This document shows positions 8,722-17,080 of a stretch of 64,000 nt of DNA, piece after piece. The position numbers and the translations under genes were made by a program. Below the pieces are notes generated by a model, which was given only the letters and a program-made list of their open reading frames with translations, made no database searches and was not told the DNA's origin. This DNA comes from an uncultured Bacteroidota bacterium. Its GTDB lineage: Bacteria; Bacteroidota; Bacteroidia; Bacteroidales; SZUA-534. Positions within the stretch are counted from its first letter, which is position 1, and the number at the start of each line of letters is the position of its first letter. The stretch is from contig CAMKOM010000001.1 of the NCBI GenBank assembly GCA_946414435.1, positions 230,402 through 294,401 on the forward strand. Direction: 5' to 3'.

Positions 8722-9765
8722 CTACTTGTCAAGTCCTTCGATTGTCCTGATTTTGCCATCGGCGTCGTACTCAAGTTCGCAAACTTTGAGCGAACGCAGC
8801 CAGGTCTTGTCGTTCGACGGAACGCAATCGTGGTGGAACAGATACCATTTGCCCTTGTACTCGGCAATGGCGTGGTGAGTGGTCCAGCCGACAACCGGTG
8901 TCATAATCACGCCCTGATAGGTGAACGGTCCGAACGGATTGTCGCCGATTGCGTAGCAAAGGAAGTGGCTGTCGCCGGTAGAGTACGAGAAGTAGTACTT
9001 GCCGTTGTACTTGTGCATCCACGAAGCCTCGAAGAAGCGGTGCGGGTCGCTAGCCTTGAGCGGCTGTCCGTTCTTGTCGACAACCAGCACGCGGCGTGGT
9101 GCTTCGGCAAACTGCAACATATCATCGCTCATCTTAACCACGAAACTCGGAAGAGCCGGCATATCGGGTTTTGCAAAGAGTTCGCCGTTGCGTGTCGGCT
9201 CTGCTCCCATATCAACAAGGCCGTTATTGTCGCCGTGCTTGCCGTGGATAGGCTCAAAACCCGGTGCAAATGGCTGCCACCACTGAAGTTGGCCGCCCCA
9301 AAGTCCGCCAAAATAGGTGTAAATGGTGCCGTCGTCGTCTTTGAACACGCAAGGGTCGATAGAGAACGAACCGCGAATTGGATGCGGCTGCGGCTTGAAC
9401 GGGCCTTCCGGCTTGTCGGCTACTGCCACGCCAAGACGGAACACACCATCGTATCCTTTACCAGAAAAAACATAGTAGTATTTGCCGTTTTTCTCAACCA
9501 CGTCACTGTCCCACAACTGTTTTTCGGCCCAAGGCACATCTTTCACATCGAAGATTACGCCGTGGTCGTTGACCTTGCCTGTCATCGGGTCGCCGTCAAT
9601 CGAGAGAGCGTGATAGTCCTTCATCTGGAAGTGACCGCCATCGTCGTCCTCTTCGGCGCCTGCTTCCCAGTCGTGCGACGGGTAAATGAATATTTTGCCG
9701 TTGAACACGTGAACGGCTGGGTCTGCCATATAGTCGGCAGGGAATAAATAACGTTTCTGTGTCAT
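8722..9765 (-). CDS. GH43 family glycosidase (beta-xylosidase / arabinofuranosidase type), cytoplasmic
   Basis: The 347-residue protein is a single five-bladed beta-propeller GH43 domain without signal peptide, so it should act inside the cell on imported oligosaccharides. The three conserved carboxylates are visible: general base Asp15 in MADPAVHV, pKa-modulating Asp137 in FSIDPCVF, and general acid Glu246 in RFFEASWM. The full-length single-domain form resembles enzymes encoded next to xylanases in Prevotella and Bacteroides. It is last in the order GPH symporter, GH10 xylanase, GH43, an arrangement recalling the Prevotella bryantii xyn genes. Xylo-oligosaccharides are therefore the likely substrate, but arabinofuranosidase activity is equally possible from sequence. 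Confidence 0.9.
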   Translation of the reverse strand: MTQKRYLFPADYMADPAVHVFNGKIFIYPSHDWEAGAEEDDDGGHFQMKDYHALSIDGDPMTGKVNDHGVIFDVKDVPWAEKQLWDSDVVEKNGKYYYVFSGKGYDGVFRLGVAVADKPEGPFKPQPHPIRGSFSIDPCVFKDDDGTIYTYFGGLWGGQLQWWQPFAPGFEPIHGKHGDNNGLVDMGAEPTRNGELFAKPDMPALPSFVVKMSDDMLQFAEAPRRVLVVDKNGQPLKASDPHRFFEASWMHKYNGKYYFSYSTGDSHFLCYAIGDNPFGPFTYQGVIMTPVVGWTTHHAIAEYKGKWYLFHHDCVPSNDKTWLRSLKVCELEYDADGKIRTIEGLDK

Positions 9766-9802
9766 TGCTTTAAGTTTTTGGTTATTAATAATATACTATT
9801 AG

Positions 9803-9880
9803 TTCTTTGGTGTTGGGTGTCAGGTATTAGGTGTTGGTGTTATTGTTTGTAACTCATAAATCCTAAATCCTACCTCCTAA
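9803..9880. repeat. Degenerate short-unit spacer between GH10 and GH43 genes
   Basis: Near-repeated words follow each other: GGTGTTGGGTGTCAGG, TTAGGTGTTGGTGTT, then AATCCTAAATCCTACCTCC. Very similar word strings occur in other gene gaps of this window (30108, 32157, 37022, 42076, 49321). No promoter or terminator is obvious within it. Confidence 0.55.
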
Positions 9881-9883
9881 ATA

Positions 9884-11050
9884 TTAATTCTCCATCGCCA
9901 ACTTGATTATCGCGTCAACAAACGGTTTCGGCTGATAGTTGCGGTCGATAGCGAGCGGATAGTCGGTGCGGCCAGGCATTGGCCAGCCGTTCTTCCAACT
10001 GTCGGCGTCGGTCAGGCCCCAGAAGGTTACGCGGTCGATAACATCGGCGTGCTTCAGGTAGATTTTGAAGAGTTTCACGAAGAAATCGGTCTGCTCCTGC
10101 GCTTTGGCGGCAGGAAGGCTGTCGGTATAGGGATTCATCTCCTTCATATACTCGAAATTGGTCTCCACGGCAGCGCCGTAATTACCTTGCGGCCAAGGCA
10201 ATACGCTCAAATCGAGTTCGGTGACCATAACCTTCACACCTTCGGCGGCGTAAGCCTCAATGCTCTTCTCATACTCGTCGAGATTGGTGTCGAAAGCCAC
10301 GTGCGACTGCATTCCAATGCCATCAATGCGGCAGCCTGCAGCCTTCAACTCACGCACGATACGGATTGCGCCTTCGCGCTTCGACGGATTGTCCATACCA
10401 TAATCGTTGTAGTAGAGTTCGGCGTCGGGGTCGGCCTCGTGGGCAAATTGGAACGCCATTTTAATATACTCGGGGCCGATAATACGGTAGAACTGAGTGG
10501 GGCGCAACTCGCCGTTGTCGAGCAGAGCCTCGTTCACAACGTCCCAGCCTTTGATTTTGCCTTTGTAGCGCGACACCACTGCGGTGATATGTTCACGCAT
10601 TCGGCTAATCAGTTCATCTTTAGTAACTTGCTGACCTAAATCGTCTTTAAAAAACCAATAAGGCAACTGTGAGTGCCAAACCAGGCAGTGGCCAGTAACA
10701 GCCTGACCGTTGCGCTGCGCCAACTCAACAATAGCGTCGGCATCGCGCCAGTCGTACAGGTCTTTTTTGGGGTGAATCTCCTCTGGCTTCATACAGTTTT
10801 CGGGCACAAGCGCGCTGAACTGGTCGCGGATAACGCACTGCACCTTCGGGTCGTCGCTTTTCACCTGACGCACATTGACAGCCGCACCAAGCAGAAACTT
10901 CCCGTCAAATGCATGACGCATAGTGGCTTTGCCGTTGTCGGGGCAGTCGCATTTTGCTGGCAGACTGCTCTGCTGACCGCCTTCGTTAGTGCCGCAGCAA
11001 CCCGCAAGAGCGGCAGCCACCAAAGCCATCGATAATAATCTGATATTCAT
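9884..11050 (-). CDS. GH10 endo-1,4-beta-xylanase lipoprotein
   Basis: The 388-residue protein has a lipoprotein signal peptide with lipobox LAGC (Cys18), then a GH10 (beta/alpha)8 barrel from about residue 45 to the end. Visible landmarks are LVPENCMKPE, the HCLVWHSQLP strand, the acid/base Glu174 in WDVVNEALLD, and the nucleophile Glu278 in VMVTELDLS. It should cut the xylan backbone, probably while tethered to the outer membrane. It lies between a GPH symporter and a GH43. A terminator-like hairpin sits only 11 nt before its ATG, so expression probably depends on read-through from the transporter gene. There is no carbohydrate-binding module. Confidence 0.95.
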   Translation of the reverse strand: MNIRLLSMALVAAALAGCCGTNEGGQQSSLPAKCDCPDNGKATMRHAFDGKFLLGAAVNVRQVKSDDPKVQCVIRDQFSALVPENCMKPEEIHPKKDLYDWRDADAIVELAQRNGQAVTGHCLVWHSQLPYWFFKDDLGQQVTKDELISRMREHITAVVSRYKGKIKGWDVVNEALLDNGELRPTQFYRIIGPEYIKMAFQFAHEADPDAELYYNDYGMDNPSKREGAIRIVRELKAAGCRIDGIGMQSHVAFDTNLDEYEKSIEAYAAEGVKVMVTELDLSVLPWPQGNYGAAVETNFEYMKEMNPYTDSLPAAKAQEQTDFFVKLFKIYLKHADVIDRVTFWGLTDADSWKNGWPMPGRTDYPLAIDRNYQPKPFVDAIIKLAMEN

Positions 11051-11060
11051 ATCTTTAAAA

Positions 11061-11098
11061 TTAAAAAAAAGACGGAAGAGACGCTTTCCTCCCGTCTT
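11061..11098 (-). terminator. Terminator or attenuator hairpin between symporter and xylanase genes
   Basis: On the - strand AAGACGG..CCGTCTT forms a 7-bp stem (+ strand 11069-11075 with 11092-11098), with further GGAA/TTCC pairing inside. A run of T residues follows (A run at 11063-11070 on +). It lies inside the polycistronic unit, directly before the xylanase start at 11050. Confidence 0.75.
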
Positions 11099-11111
11099 AT
11101 GTTTTCAATAG

Positions 11112-12515
11112 TTATGCTTTTGTGCGAGCCTCAATTTCGCGGTTCATCTCGTCGAGACGCTCATCGGTAAGCGGATACTTCTTAATCAAGTAAGCCACAA
11201 CAATGAGAAGCGCTGCAGGGATTATGGTCGTGAACACCAAAATCGCGTTTTGTGCAGTGGCTGAATATTTGCCCAACTCTGTGTAATAAGCATTTACAGG
11301 TGCGCTGATAAACGAAGCCAGGAACACTACAACGAAAATGCCGAGCACCAGTTGAAGGCATTTGTTAGCCTTGAACTCACGGAACATATCGCCGAACGAA
11401 ACGGGTTTCTCGGGTGTTGTGGTGATATTCTCCTTGCTGCCAAGGAAGCAAAGCGTCAAGAGCACAAATCCGACGAGCGCGAAAATGGCGGTAACTGTAA
11501 ACCAGGCTTTCGGGTCAGTTGCCAAAGCCGATTCCTCACTTGCAAGGTTAAAGCCGATAAGTCCCATAACCAGCGGTGTAATCCAGCCTGCAATCGAGAA
11601 TCCCGCTTTGAAAGCGACACCTGCCAAGGCGTTCACTGTGGCGGCAGGACGGTTGCCTGTGCGGTGCTCCGACTCGGTGATAACTTCAGGAACCAAAGCC
11701 CACATCAGCGAACCAACAAGCAGACCAACGCCAGTCATAATCTTTGCAATCTGGACAAGCAGCGTGCAACTCTTGACATCGCCGAACTTGCCAATGCCGA
11801 ACAGAATGGCAAAGCCAATAAAGCCTATCGAGAGAAGTGTGTAATAAAGACCTTTTTTACCCAGCAGTTTCTTCAAAACAGGCAGCAACGGCAGGATAAT
11901 GAAGGCAGGAATGGTACCAATGGCCATAAAAATCGCCTGCTCCCAGTTGATTGCAGAGTGCACGCAAATGGCGAGTCCGATAGGGAAACCAGCCTGAACA
12001 ATAATCTGACCGATATTGGCGCAAACCATACGGGTTGAAGTAAGGATAAGAACCTCGTCGTTGTCGCGGGTCATACTTGCCATAATCGAGCCGTACGGGA
12101 TATTCACCACCGAATAAATCATACTTAATATGGTATAACTCAATGTGGCGTAAACCATCTTCGCTCCCATCGACCAAGTGGCTGCGGCGGGAAGCATCAG
12201 GAAGCAGGCGGCAACTGTGAGCGGAATACCACCCCAAAGAAGATAAGTGCGATACTTGCCCAATTTTGGATTGCGGTTGTCGATATACTTTCCTACTACA
12301 GGACTCCAGAAGCAGTCGATAAGACGAACGGTGAGAATCAAGCCGCTGACAAATGCTGGATTGATTTTCAGAACCGTAGTAAGATAAAGCATCAGATAGC
12401 ACGCAACCGTTTGAAAGATAAGATTTTGTGCCAAGTCGCCTGAGCCGAAGCCAATACGTTGAGCCCACGATAGTTTGTAGAATCCTTTCGATTCCACTTC
12501 ATTTTTTAATTCCAT
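11112..12515 (-). CDS. GPH-family sugar:cation symporter (MFS superfamily)
   Basis: The 467-residue protein has about twelve transmembrane helices and the features of glycoside-pentoside-hexuronide:cation symporters (MelB/XynP type): an N-terminal GSGDLAQNLIF, the motif LTVRLIDCFWSPVVGKYIDN with DNRNPKLGKYR after helix 2, and a central cytoplasmic loop. It would import oligosaccharides across the inner membrane with Na+ or H+. Its position upstream of a xylanase and a GH43 suggests xylo-oligosaccharides, as for the symporter next to xylanase genes in Prevotella bryantii. It is first in the unit, preceded by a TACATTTG promoter box at 12587-12594 and followed by a hairpin. Confidence 0.9.
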   Translation of the reverse strand: MELKNEVESKGFYKLSWAQRIGFGSGDLAQNLIFQTVACYLMLYLTTVLKINPAFVSGLILTVRLIDCFWSPVVGKYIDNRNPKLGKYRTYLLWGGIPLTVAACFLMLPAAATWSMGAKMVYATLSYTILSMIYSVVNIPYGSIMASMTRDNDEVLILTSTRMVCANIGQIIVQAGFPIGLAICVHSAINWEQAIFMAIGTIPAFIILPLLPVLKKLLGKKGLYYTLLSIGFIGFAILFGIGKFGDVKSCTLLVQIAKIMTGVGLLVGSLMWALVPEVITESEHRTGNRPAATVNALAGVAFKAGFSIAGWITPLVMGLIGFNLASEESALATDPKAWFTVTAIFALVGFVLLTLCFLGSKENITTTPEKPVSFGDMFREFKANKCLQLVLGIFVVVFLASFISAPVNAYYTELGKYSATAQNAILVFTTIIPAALLIVVAYLIKKYPLTDERLDEMNREIEARTKA

Positions 12516-12586
12516 TACGTTTAGTTTAAGTTATTACTCTAAAAAGCCGCGCCACGGTGTTGTGAAAACCGCAAAAAGCGACATTC

Positions 12587-12594
12587 CAAATGTA
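12587..12594 (-). promoter_or_regulatory. -7 box (TACATTTG) of the xylan utilisation unit
   Basis: CAAATGTA on + reads TACATTTG on -. The predicted leader to the symporter ATG at 12515 is about 65 nt. No operator-like palindrome is obvious, and no regulator gene lies adjacent. Confidence 0.55.
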
Positions 12595-12740
12595 AATTTT
12601 TGTTTAATGTTTCCGCCACTTGTTTCATTTTTTTTTCAAAAAGGCACAAAAAAGCGCCATCTCGTCATTTTTTACGGCCCGCCGTGTCCACCGAAAAGAA
12701 ATCGGCATTATCTTGCACAATAATTTTAAAACGAATGATT

Positions 12741-13430
12741 ATGAAAAGGATTCTTATTGCAGCCGCATTGCTTTTCACTGCAAATGTGGCAATGTGTCAG
12801 ATTTTCGCATTGGGTATCAAGGGCGGTTTGAACTCTACAAAACTTAAAATGAAAGATGTTGTCCAACCACTTAAAGATGCTAATGGCAATGAAACAAGGA
12901 CTACAATTACAATGGAAGAAGCCGCTTCCGATTTAGGCTTCCACGTTGGTGGCTTTGCCCGCATCAATGCTCTGGTGATGTTTGTGCAGCCTGAAATCTA
13001 CTACACAAATATGAGTTCGCACATCAAAATTTCAACTAGTGACATTCTTTCCTCAACAAGATATGAAGATGAGTCTGAAACCGCCGAAGTTAAAAACCAC
13101 CGCATTGACATTCCGGTTATTGTGGGCGCAAAGTTTGGTCCTGCGCGCTTAGGCCTCGGCCCTGTTGCCTCTTTCAATTTGAAATCGAAGACAAAAGTGT
13201 CTAACCAGATGAAAGAACAAATCGGCGCAGGCCTCGACGGTGCCAAAAACACAGCAACATTTGCAATGCAAATTGGCGCAGGTCTTGACATCTTGAAGAA
13301 ACTGACTCTCGACCTCCGCTACGAATTTGGTTTGAGCAAAATGGGCGACGAATTAACGGTTGGCAAACAATCGTTCAAAACCGACCAACGCGCAAACTCA
13401 TTCATTGCCAGCATTGGTTGGATGTTCTAA
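12741..13430 (+). CDS. PorT-like outer-membrane beta-barrel protein
   Basis: The 229-residue protein starts with a signal peptide (MKRILIAAALLFTANVAMCQ) and continues as IFALGIKGGLNSTKLK, the usual opening of the PorT/OMP_b-brl_2 barrel family, ending in a strand with terminal aromatic residue (IASIGWMF). The shape suggests an eight-stranded barrel. The in-frame extension back to 12600 is hydrophilic and out of character, so the ATG at 12741 is preferred. It is monocistronic, ending at a 14-bp-stem terminator. PorT itself belongs to type IX secretion, but many family members do not, so no T9SS role is claimed. Confidence 0.85.
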   Translation: MKRILIAAALLFTANVAMCQIFALGIKGGLNSTKLKMKDVVQPLKDANGNETRTTITMEEAASDLGFHVGGFARINALVMFVQPEIYYTNMSSHIKISTSDILSSTRYEDESETAEVKNHRIDIPVIVGAKFGPARLGLGPVASFNLKSKTKVSNQMKEQIGAGLDGAKNTATFAMQIGAGLDILKKLTLDLRYEFGLSKMGDELTVGKQSFKTDQRANSFIASIGWMF

Positions 13431-13449
13431 ACCGATAATCATAAAACAT

Positions 13450-13483
13450 AAAAAGATCCTGCCAATCATGGCAGGATCTTTTT
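13450..13483 (+). terminator. Strong Rho-independent terminator
   Basis: A perfect 14-bp stem (13450-13463 with 13470-13483) has loop AATCAT, ends in a T run and lies 20 nt after the barrel gene. The A/T symmetry could let it act in both directions. Confidence 0.9.
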
Positions 13484-13599
13484 GTTTCATATAATTTATA
13501 ACACAGATTCTTCCCCCACTCCAAAAATGCCGACTAATTGATATGTGAAATTCAATAAAAAATTGAAACTTGCGGAAGAACAATTTAATAACAACTATT

Positions 13600-14094
13600 A
13601 TGAACAGATTTATTTCAAAAACTACAGTTTTCGTTGCTCTCGCAGCATTGCTTTTTTCTTGCAAAAACAATGATGATACAACACCAATCGACGTGGATAA
13701 AGAATTTTCATTTACAGCACCCGACGGGACAGAATTAACCTTACAAGAAGACCATACATACATTAGTAAATACCGGGACAACCTGTATTCCCTATATGCC
13801 ACAACAAATGGTCAATATTGGAATGAAATCATAAGTCTGATGATGGACATCAATGATTTGGATAAATACAGCCCCAACGAAGATGTTAAAGCAGAACGAA
13901 TTGACTTCGGTATGATGGCATCATCTAATTCTAACTATACCACGACAGAGTTTACTGGCAAGATTTACTTATTAAAGTATTCAAAAGCAGAAGTATCCCT
14001 TTATTTCAACAACCTGATTTTCAATATTGCCGACGGCTCTTATACAATAAATGGAAAACTTACATTACCAATAATTTTAAATGATGCAGATTGA
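13600..14094 (+). CDS. Lipoprotein of unknown function
   Basis: The 164-residue protein has signal peptide MNRFISKTTVFVALAALLFSC with lipobox LFSC, then Asn/Asp-rich linker and a beta-rich domain ending in KLTLPIILNDAD. I do not recognise the family. The start at 13600 places the signal peptide at the N-terminus; an earlier in-frame ATG at 13570 adds ten residues. Base composition is visibly more AT-rich than the flanking genes. Its 3' end overlaps the start of the AlaX-like gene by 14 nt in another frame, so the two may be co-translated although nothing else links their functions. Confidence 0.75.
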   Translation: MNRFISKTTVFVALAALLFSCKNNDDTTPIDVDKEFSFTAPDGTELTLQEDHTYISKYRDNLYSLYATTNGQYWNEIISLMMDINDLDKYSPNEDVKAERIDFGMMASSNSNYTTTEFTGKIYLLKYSKAEVSLYFNNLIFNIADGSYTINGKLTLPIILNDAD

Positions 14095-14545
14095 ACTGAA
14101 TTCTCACAACAAAGAGGAATACCCACCAATGCACACCACCGAGCACATTGTAAACCGCACAATGATAAATCTTTTCGGCTGCGGGCGGGCGTTTGAAGCG
14201 CACATCGAGCGCAAAAAAAGCAAACTCGACTACCGGCTCGACCACTGCCCCACTGACGATGAGGTTGCTCGGCTGGAACGAACTGTAAACGAGGTCATTA
14301 GTCAAAACCTTGACGTAACAACAGAGTTCATTACGCAAGCCGAGGCGCAAAGCCGTTTCGACCTCACTCGCCTGCCCGATGATGCGTCGGACACCGTTCG
14401 CGTGGTGAAAGTCGGTGACTACGACGAGTGCCTGTGCATTGGGCTGCACGTGGGCAACACTGCGGAAATCGGCCGTTTCAAAATCATCAGCCACGACTGG
14501 GATGCCGACACAAAACGCTGGCGGCTGCGATTCAAATTGGAATAG
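14081..14545 (+). CDS. AlaX-like tRNA-editing protein (alanyl/threonyl-tRNA synthetase SAD domain)
   Basis: The 154-residue protein is a free-standing editing domain related to the second additional domain of alanyl- and threonyl-tRNA synthetases. The zinc-binding/catalytic signature is complete: HTTEH (His18, His22) and CLCIGLHVGNTAEIG (Cys119, His123). It would hydrolyse mischarged tRNA, for example Ser- or Gly-tRNA(Ala). It lacks the N-terminal domain of longer AlaX forms and is thus of the short class. The start at 14081 (or the next codon, also ATG) lies inside the preceding lipoprotein gene. The gene is followed by the YfhO gene, which has its own possible promoter. Confidence 0.85.
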   Translation: MMQIELNSHNKEEYPPMHTTEHIVNRTMINLFGCGRAFEAHIERKKSKLDYRLDHCPTDDEVARLERTVNEVISQNLDVTTEFITQAEAQSRFDLTRLPDDASDTVRVVKVGDYDECLCIGLHVGNTAEIGRFKIISHDWDADTKRWRLRFKLE

Positions 14546-14565
14546 GTTTGGTATGTTTTTTTAAC

Positions 14566-14573
14566 TACTTTCG
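14566..14573 (+). promoter_or_regulatory. Possible promoter (TTTG at 14547, TACTTTCG) for the YfhO operon
   Basis: TACTTTCG differs at one base from TAnnTTTG. The same TTTCG variant precedes the tRNA-Arg gene and the gene at 29135. A TTTG lies 15 nt upstream, somewhat short for a -33 element. Confidence 0.4.
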
Positions 14574-14627
14574 CACCATTCCGCCATACGGAACAAAATA
14601 TTGCAAATATCAATAACACCAACAATT

Positions 14628-17060
14628 ATGAAGGGAATCGATTTTAAGAAGCTTACGCCATACATTGTGGCTCTGGGTGTGTTTTTTGCGCTGACAATGG
14701 CCTACTGCTGGCCAGTGCTTAACGGCAAAGTGCTGTCGCAGACTGATATGATAAGCGGCGCCTGTGCCGGCCACGAGGTGAATGAATTCGCGAAAGCCAC
14801 CGGTCACACATCGTATTGGACCAACTCGCTCTTTGGCGGAATGCCAACATATCAAATCTCATTTTCAACGCCTTCATCAAAAATAATCAGAACGTTACGC
14901 AAGGCTTACACCTTCTTTCTCGGCTCGGTTTGGGCGTGGTTTCTCACATATCTATTCGGATTTTTCATTTTGATGCGTGCCTTCGACATCAGCAAATGGC
15001 TGTCGATAATCGGGTCGGTGGCAGTGACATTATCCACTTATTTTCTGATAATTATCGCGGCCGGACACATCAACAAGGTGTTCGCCATCGGCTATATGGC
15101 CGCCGTGATTGCCGGTTTTGTCTACATCTTCAAAAAACGATACCTGCTTGGCGCCTGTCTGACAATGGTTTTCACTGCTTTCGGAATGATTCTGCACCCA
15201 CAAATGGCGTACTATTATATGATGATGCTGGCTGTTTTTGGCATCGCCGAAGCCTATATCCACCTGAAAGAGAATCGGATAAAAGACCTTATTCTGGGCG
15301 TTGGCATTTTTGCTGTGTCACTCGGAATCGGTTTGGGGACAGGCTACAGCAATGTGAAATCGAACGCCGACTACGTGAAGGAAACTATGCGCGGCGGCCA
15401 CTCAGAACTGCATGACAACGGCGGGAAGGCACAGACGGGACTTGATTTCGACTATGCCACAAGCTGGAGCTACGGCATCGGCGAGACAATGACGCTGCTT
15501 GTGCCGAATTTCAACGGCGGCTCGTCACACTACAATGTCGGCACAAAATCAGACCTTTACAACGAGATGGTGAAACAAGGCGTGCAAAAAAACAACGCCA
15601 AACAGTTCTGCCAAAGCCTGCCGATGTACTGGGGTGATCAACCCTTCACCGAAGGCCCCGTCTATGTTGGCGCCATTGTCTGCTTCCTGTTTTTGCTGGG
15701 GCTAATAATTGTGAAAAGTCCTTACAAATGGGCTTTGCTTGGCGCAACGGTGTTTTCAATCCTGCTATCGTGGGGACGACATTTCGAAGGACTTACAAGC
15801 CTGTTCTTCAATTATTTCCCGATGTACAACAAGTTCCGCGCGGTATCATCGATTTTGGTTGTGGCCGAAGTTGCAATGCCGATTCTCGGATTTATGGCCT
15901 TACAGCAGATTATCGACAAACGTATTAGCCGTCAAGAACTTAAACGTGCCATTCTAGTATCGGGTGGCGTGACGGGCGGCATCTGCCTGCTGCTGGCATT
16001 GTTCGGCAGTTCGATGTTCAGCTTCACATCGGCCAACGATGAGCAGATTTTCCGTCAGCTGCCCGACTGGATTAACAAGTTGATTATAAGCGAACGTGCA
16101 ACAATGCTGACATCCGACGCTTTCCGCTCGCTGCTGTTCATTGCGGCTGCCACAGTCACGCTCTGGCTGTTTGTAGCTGACAAACTCAAGGTCAAACCAA
16201 TGCTGATTGTCATCGGCTGCCTGGTGCTCATCGACCTTTGGCCGGTGAACAAGCGCTATTTCGGCGATGATAATTTTGTTAATGACAAAGACCGCAAAAG
16301 CTACTTCAACCAACTGAACTATGAAACTCAAATCCTGAAAGATACAGACCCGGATTTCCGCGTGTTGAACCTCACTACAAACACTTTCAACGACGCCCGC
16401 ACATCGTACTACCTGAAATCGGTTGGCGGATACCACGCCGCCAAACTACGCCGCTATCAGGACTTGATTGAAGAGCACATATCGCGAGGCCACATAAATG
16501 TGCTTAATATGCTGAACACCAAATATATAATTCAGCAAACCGAAGAAGGTGCAACACCGATGCTGAACCCCGATGCGTGGGGCAACTGCTGGTTTGCCGA
16601 CTCGCTGATTGTGGCCTCAACACCACGCGAAGAGTGCGATGCGCTGAACCGCATCAACACGCCGCAGACCATCGTCACCGATGCACGTTTCGACAACTTG
16701 GTGCAAAACTTCAACACAACGCCCGACACCGCCGCCACCATCCGCCTGACGCAATATGCGCCCGACGAACTTGAATATGAGTCGGTTTCGAGCGAAGCAA
16801 AGACTGCCGTATTCTCGGAAATATATTATCCATACGGTTGGAAGGCTTACATTGACGGACAGCCGGCTGAAATTTTCCGCGCCAACTACGTGCTGCGCGC
16901 GCTGAACGTTCCTGCTGGAAATCACCAAATTAAGTTCGAGTTCAGGCCCGACACCATTTACAAAGGCGACAAGATTAGTATGGCATTCTTGATTGTGATG
17001 CTGGCGTTTGTGGCAGGCTGCATCGGTCGCGAGGTTTACAAACGCGTCAAAACAGCCTGA
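14628..17060 (+). CDS. YfhO family polytopic membrane protein
   Basis: The 810-residue protein begins MKGIDFKKLTPYIVALGVFF and has about a dozen hydrophobic helices in its first 560 residues, followed by a soluble C-terminal part and one last helix (SMAFLIVMLAFVAGCI). This is the layout of Bacteroidetes YfhO proteins: an N-terminal GT-C-like membrane region with an early acidic loop (LSQTDMISG) and a C-terminal beta-rich region (YPYGWKAYIDGQPAEIFRAN). In Firmicutes YfhO has been linked to lipoteichoic-acid glycosylation; in Bacteroidetes the role is undetermined. The ATG at 14628 is preferred over 14601. It heads a four-gene + strand run. Confidence 0.85.
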   Translation: MKGIDFKKLTPYIVALGVFFALTMAYCWPVLNGKVLSQTDMISGACAGHEVNEFAKATGHTSYWTNSLFGGMPTYQISFSTPSSKIIRTLRKAYTFFLGSVWAWFLTYLFGFFILMRAFDISKWLSIIGSVAVTLSTYFLIIIAAGHINKVFAIGYMAAVIAGFVYIFKKRYLLGACLTMVFTAFGMILHPQMAYYYMMMLAVFGIAEAYIHLKENRIKDLILGVGIFAVSLGIGLGTGYSNVKSNADYVKETMRGGHSELHDNGGKAQTGLDFDYATSWSYGIGETMTLLVPNFNGGSSHYNVGTKSDLYNEMVKQGVQKNNAKQFCQSLPMYWGDQPFTEGPVYVGAIVCFLFLLGLIIVKSPYKWALLGATVFSILLSWGRHFEGLTSLFFNYFPMYNKFRAVSSILVVAEVAMPILGFMALQQIIDKRISRQELKRAILVSGGVTGGICLLLALFGSSMFSFTSANDEQIFRQLPDWINKLIISERATMLTSDAFRSLLFIAAATVTLWLFVADKLKVKPMLIVIGCLVLIDLWPVNKRYFGDDNFVNDKDRKSYFNQLNYETQILKDTDPDFRVLNLTTNTFNDARTSYYLKSVGGYHAAKLRRYQDLIEEHISRGHINVLNMLNTKYIIQQTEEGATPMLNPDAWGNCWFADSLIVASTPREECDALNRINTPQTIVTDARFDNLVQNFNTTPDTAATIRLTQYAPDELEYESVSSEAKTAVFSEIYYPYGWKAYIDGQPAEIFRANYVLRALNVPAGNHQIKFEFRPDTIYKGDKISMAFLIVMLAFVAGCIGREVYKRVKTA

Positions 17061-17080
17061 CGCAAAGCTTTTAAACAGCA

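Noticed and set aside
8830-9747. 305-codon + strand frame opposite the GH43 gene
   Set aside because: It is the mirror of a well-supported GH43 with all catalytic residues; it has no recognisable domain and reflects high-GC codon bias.
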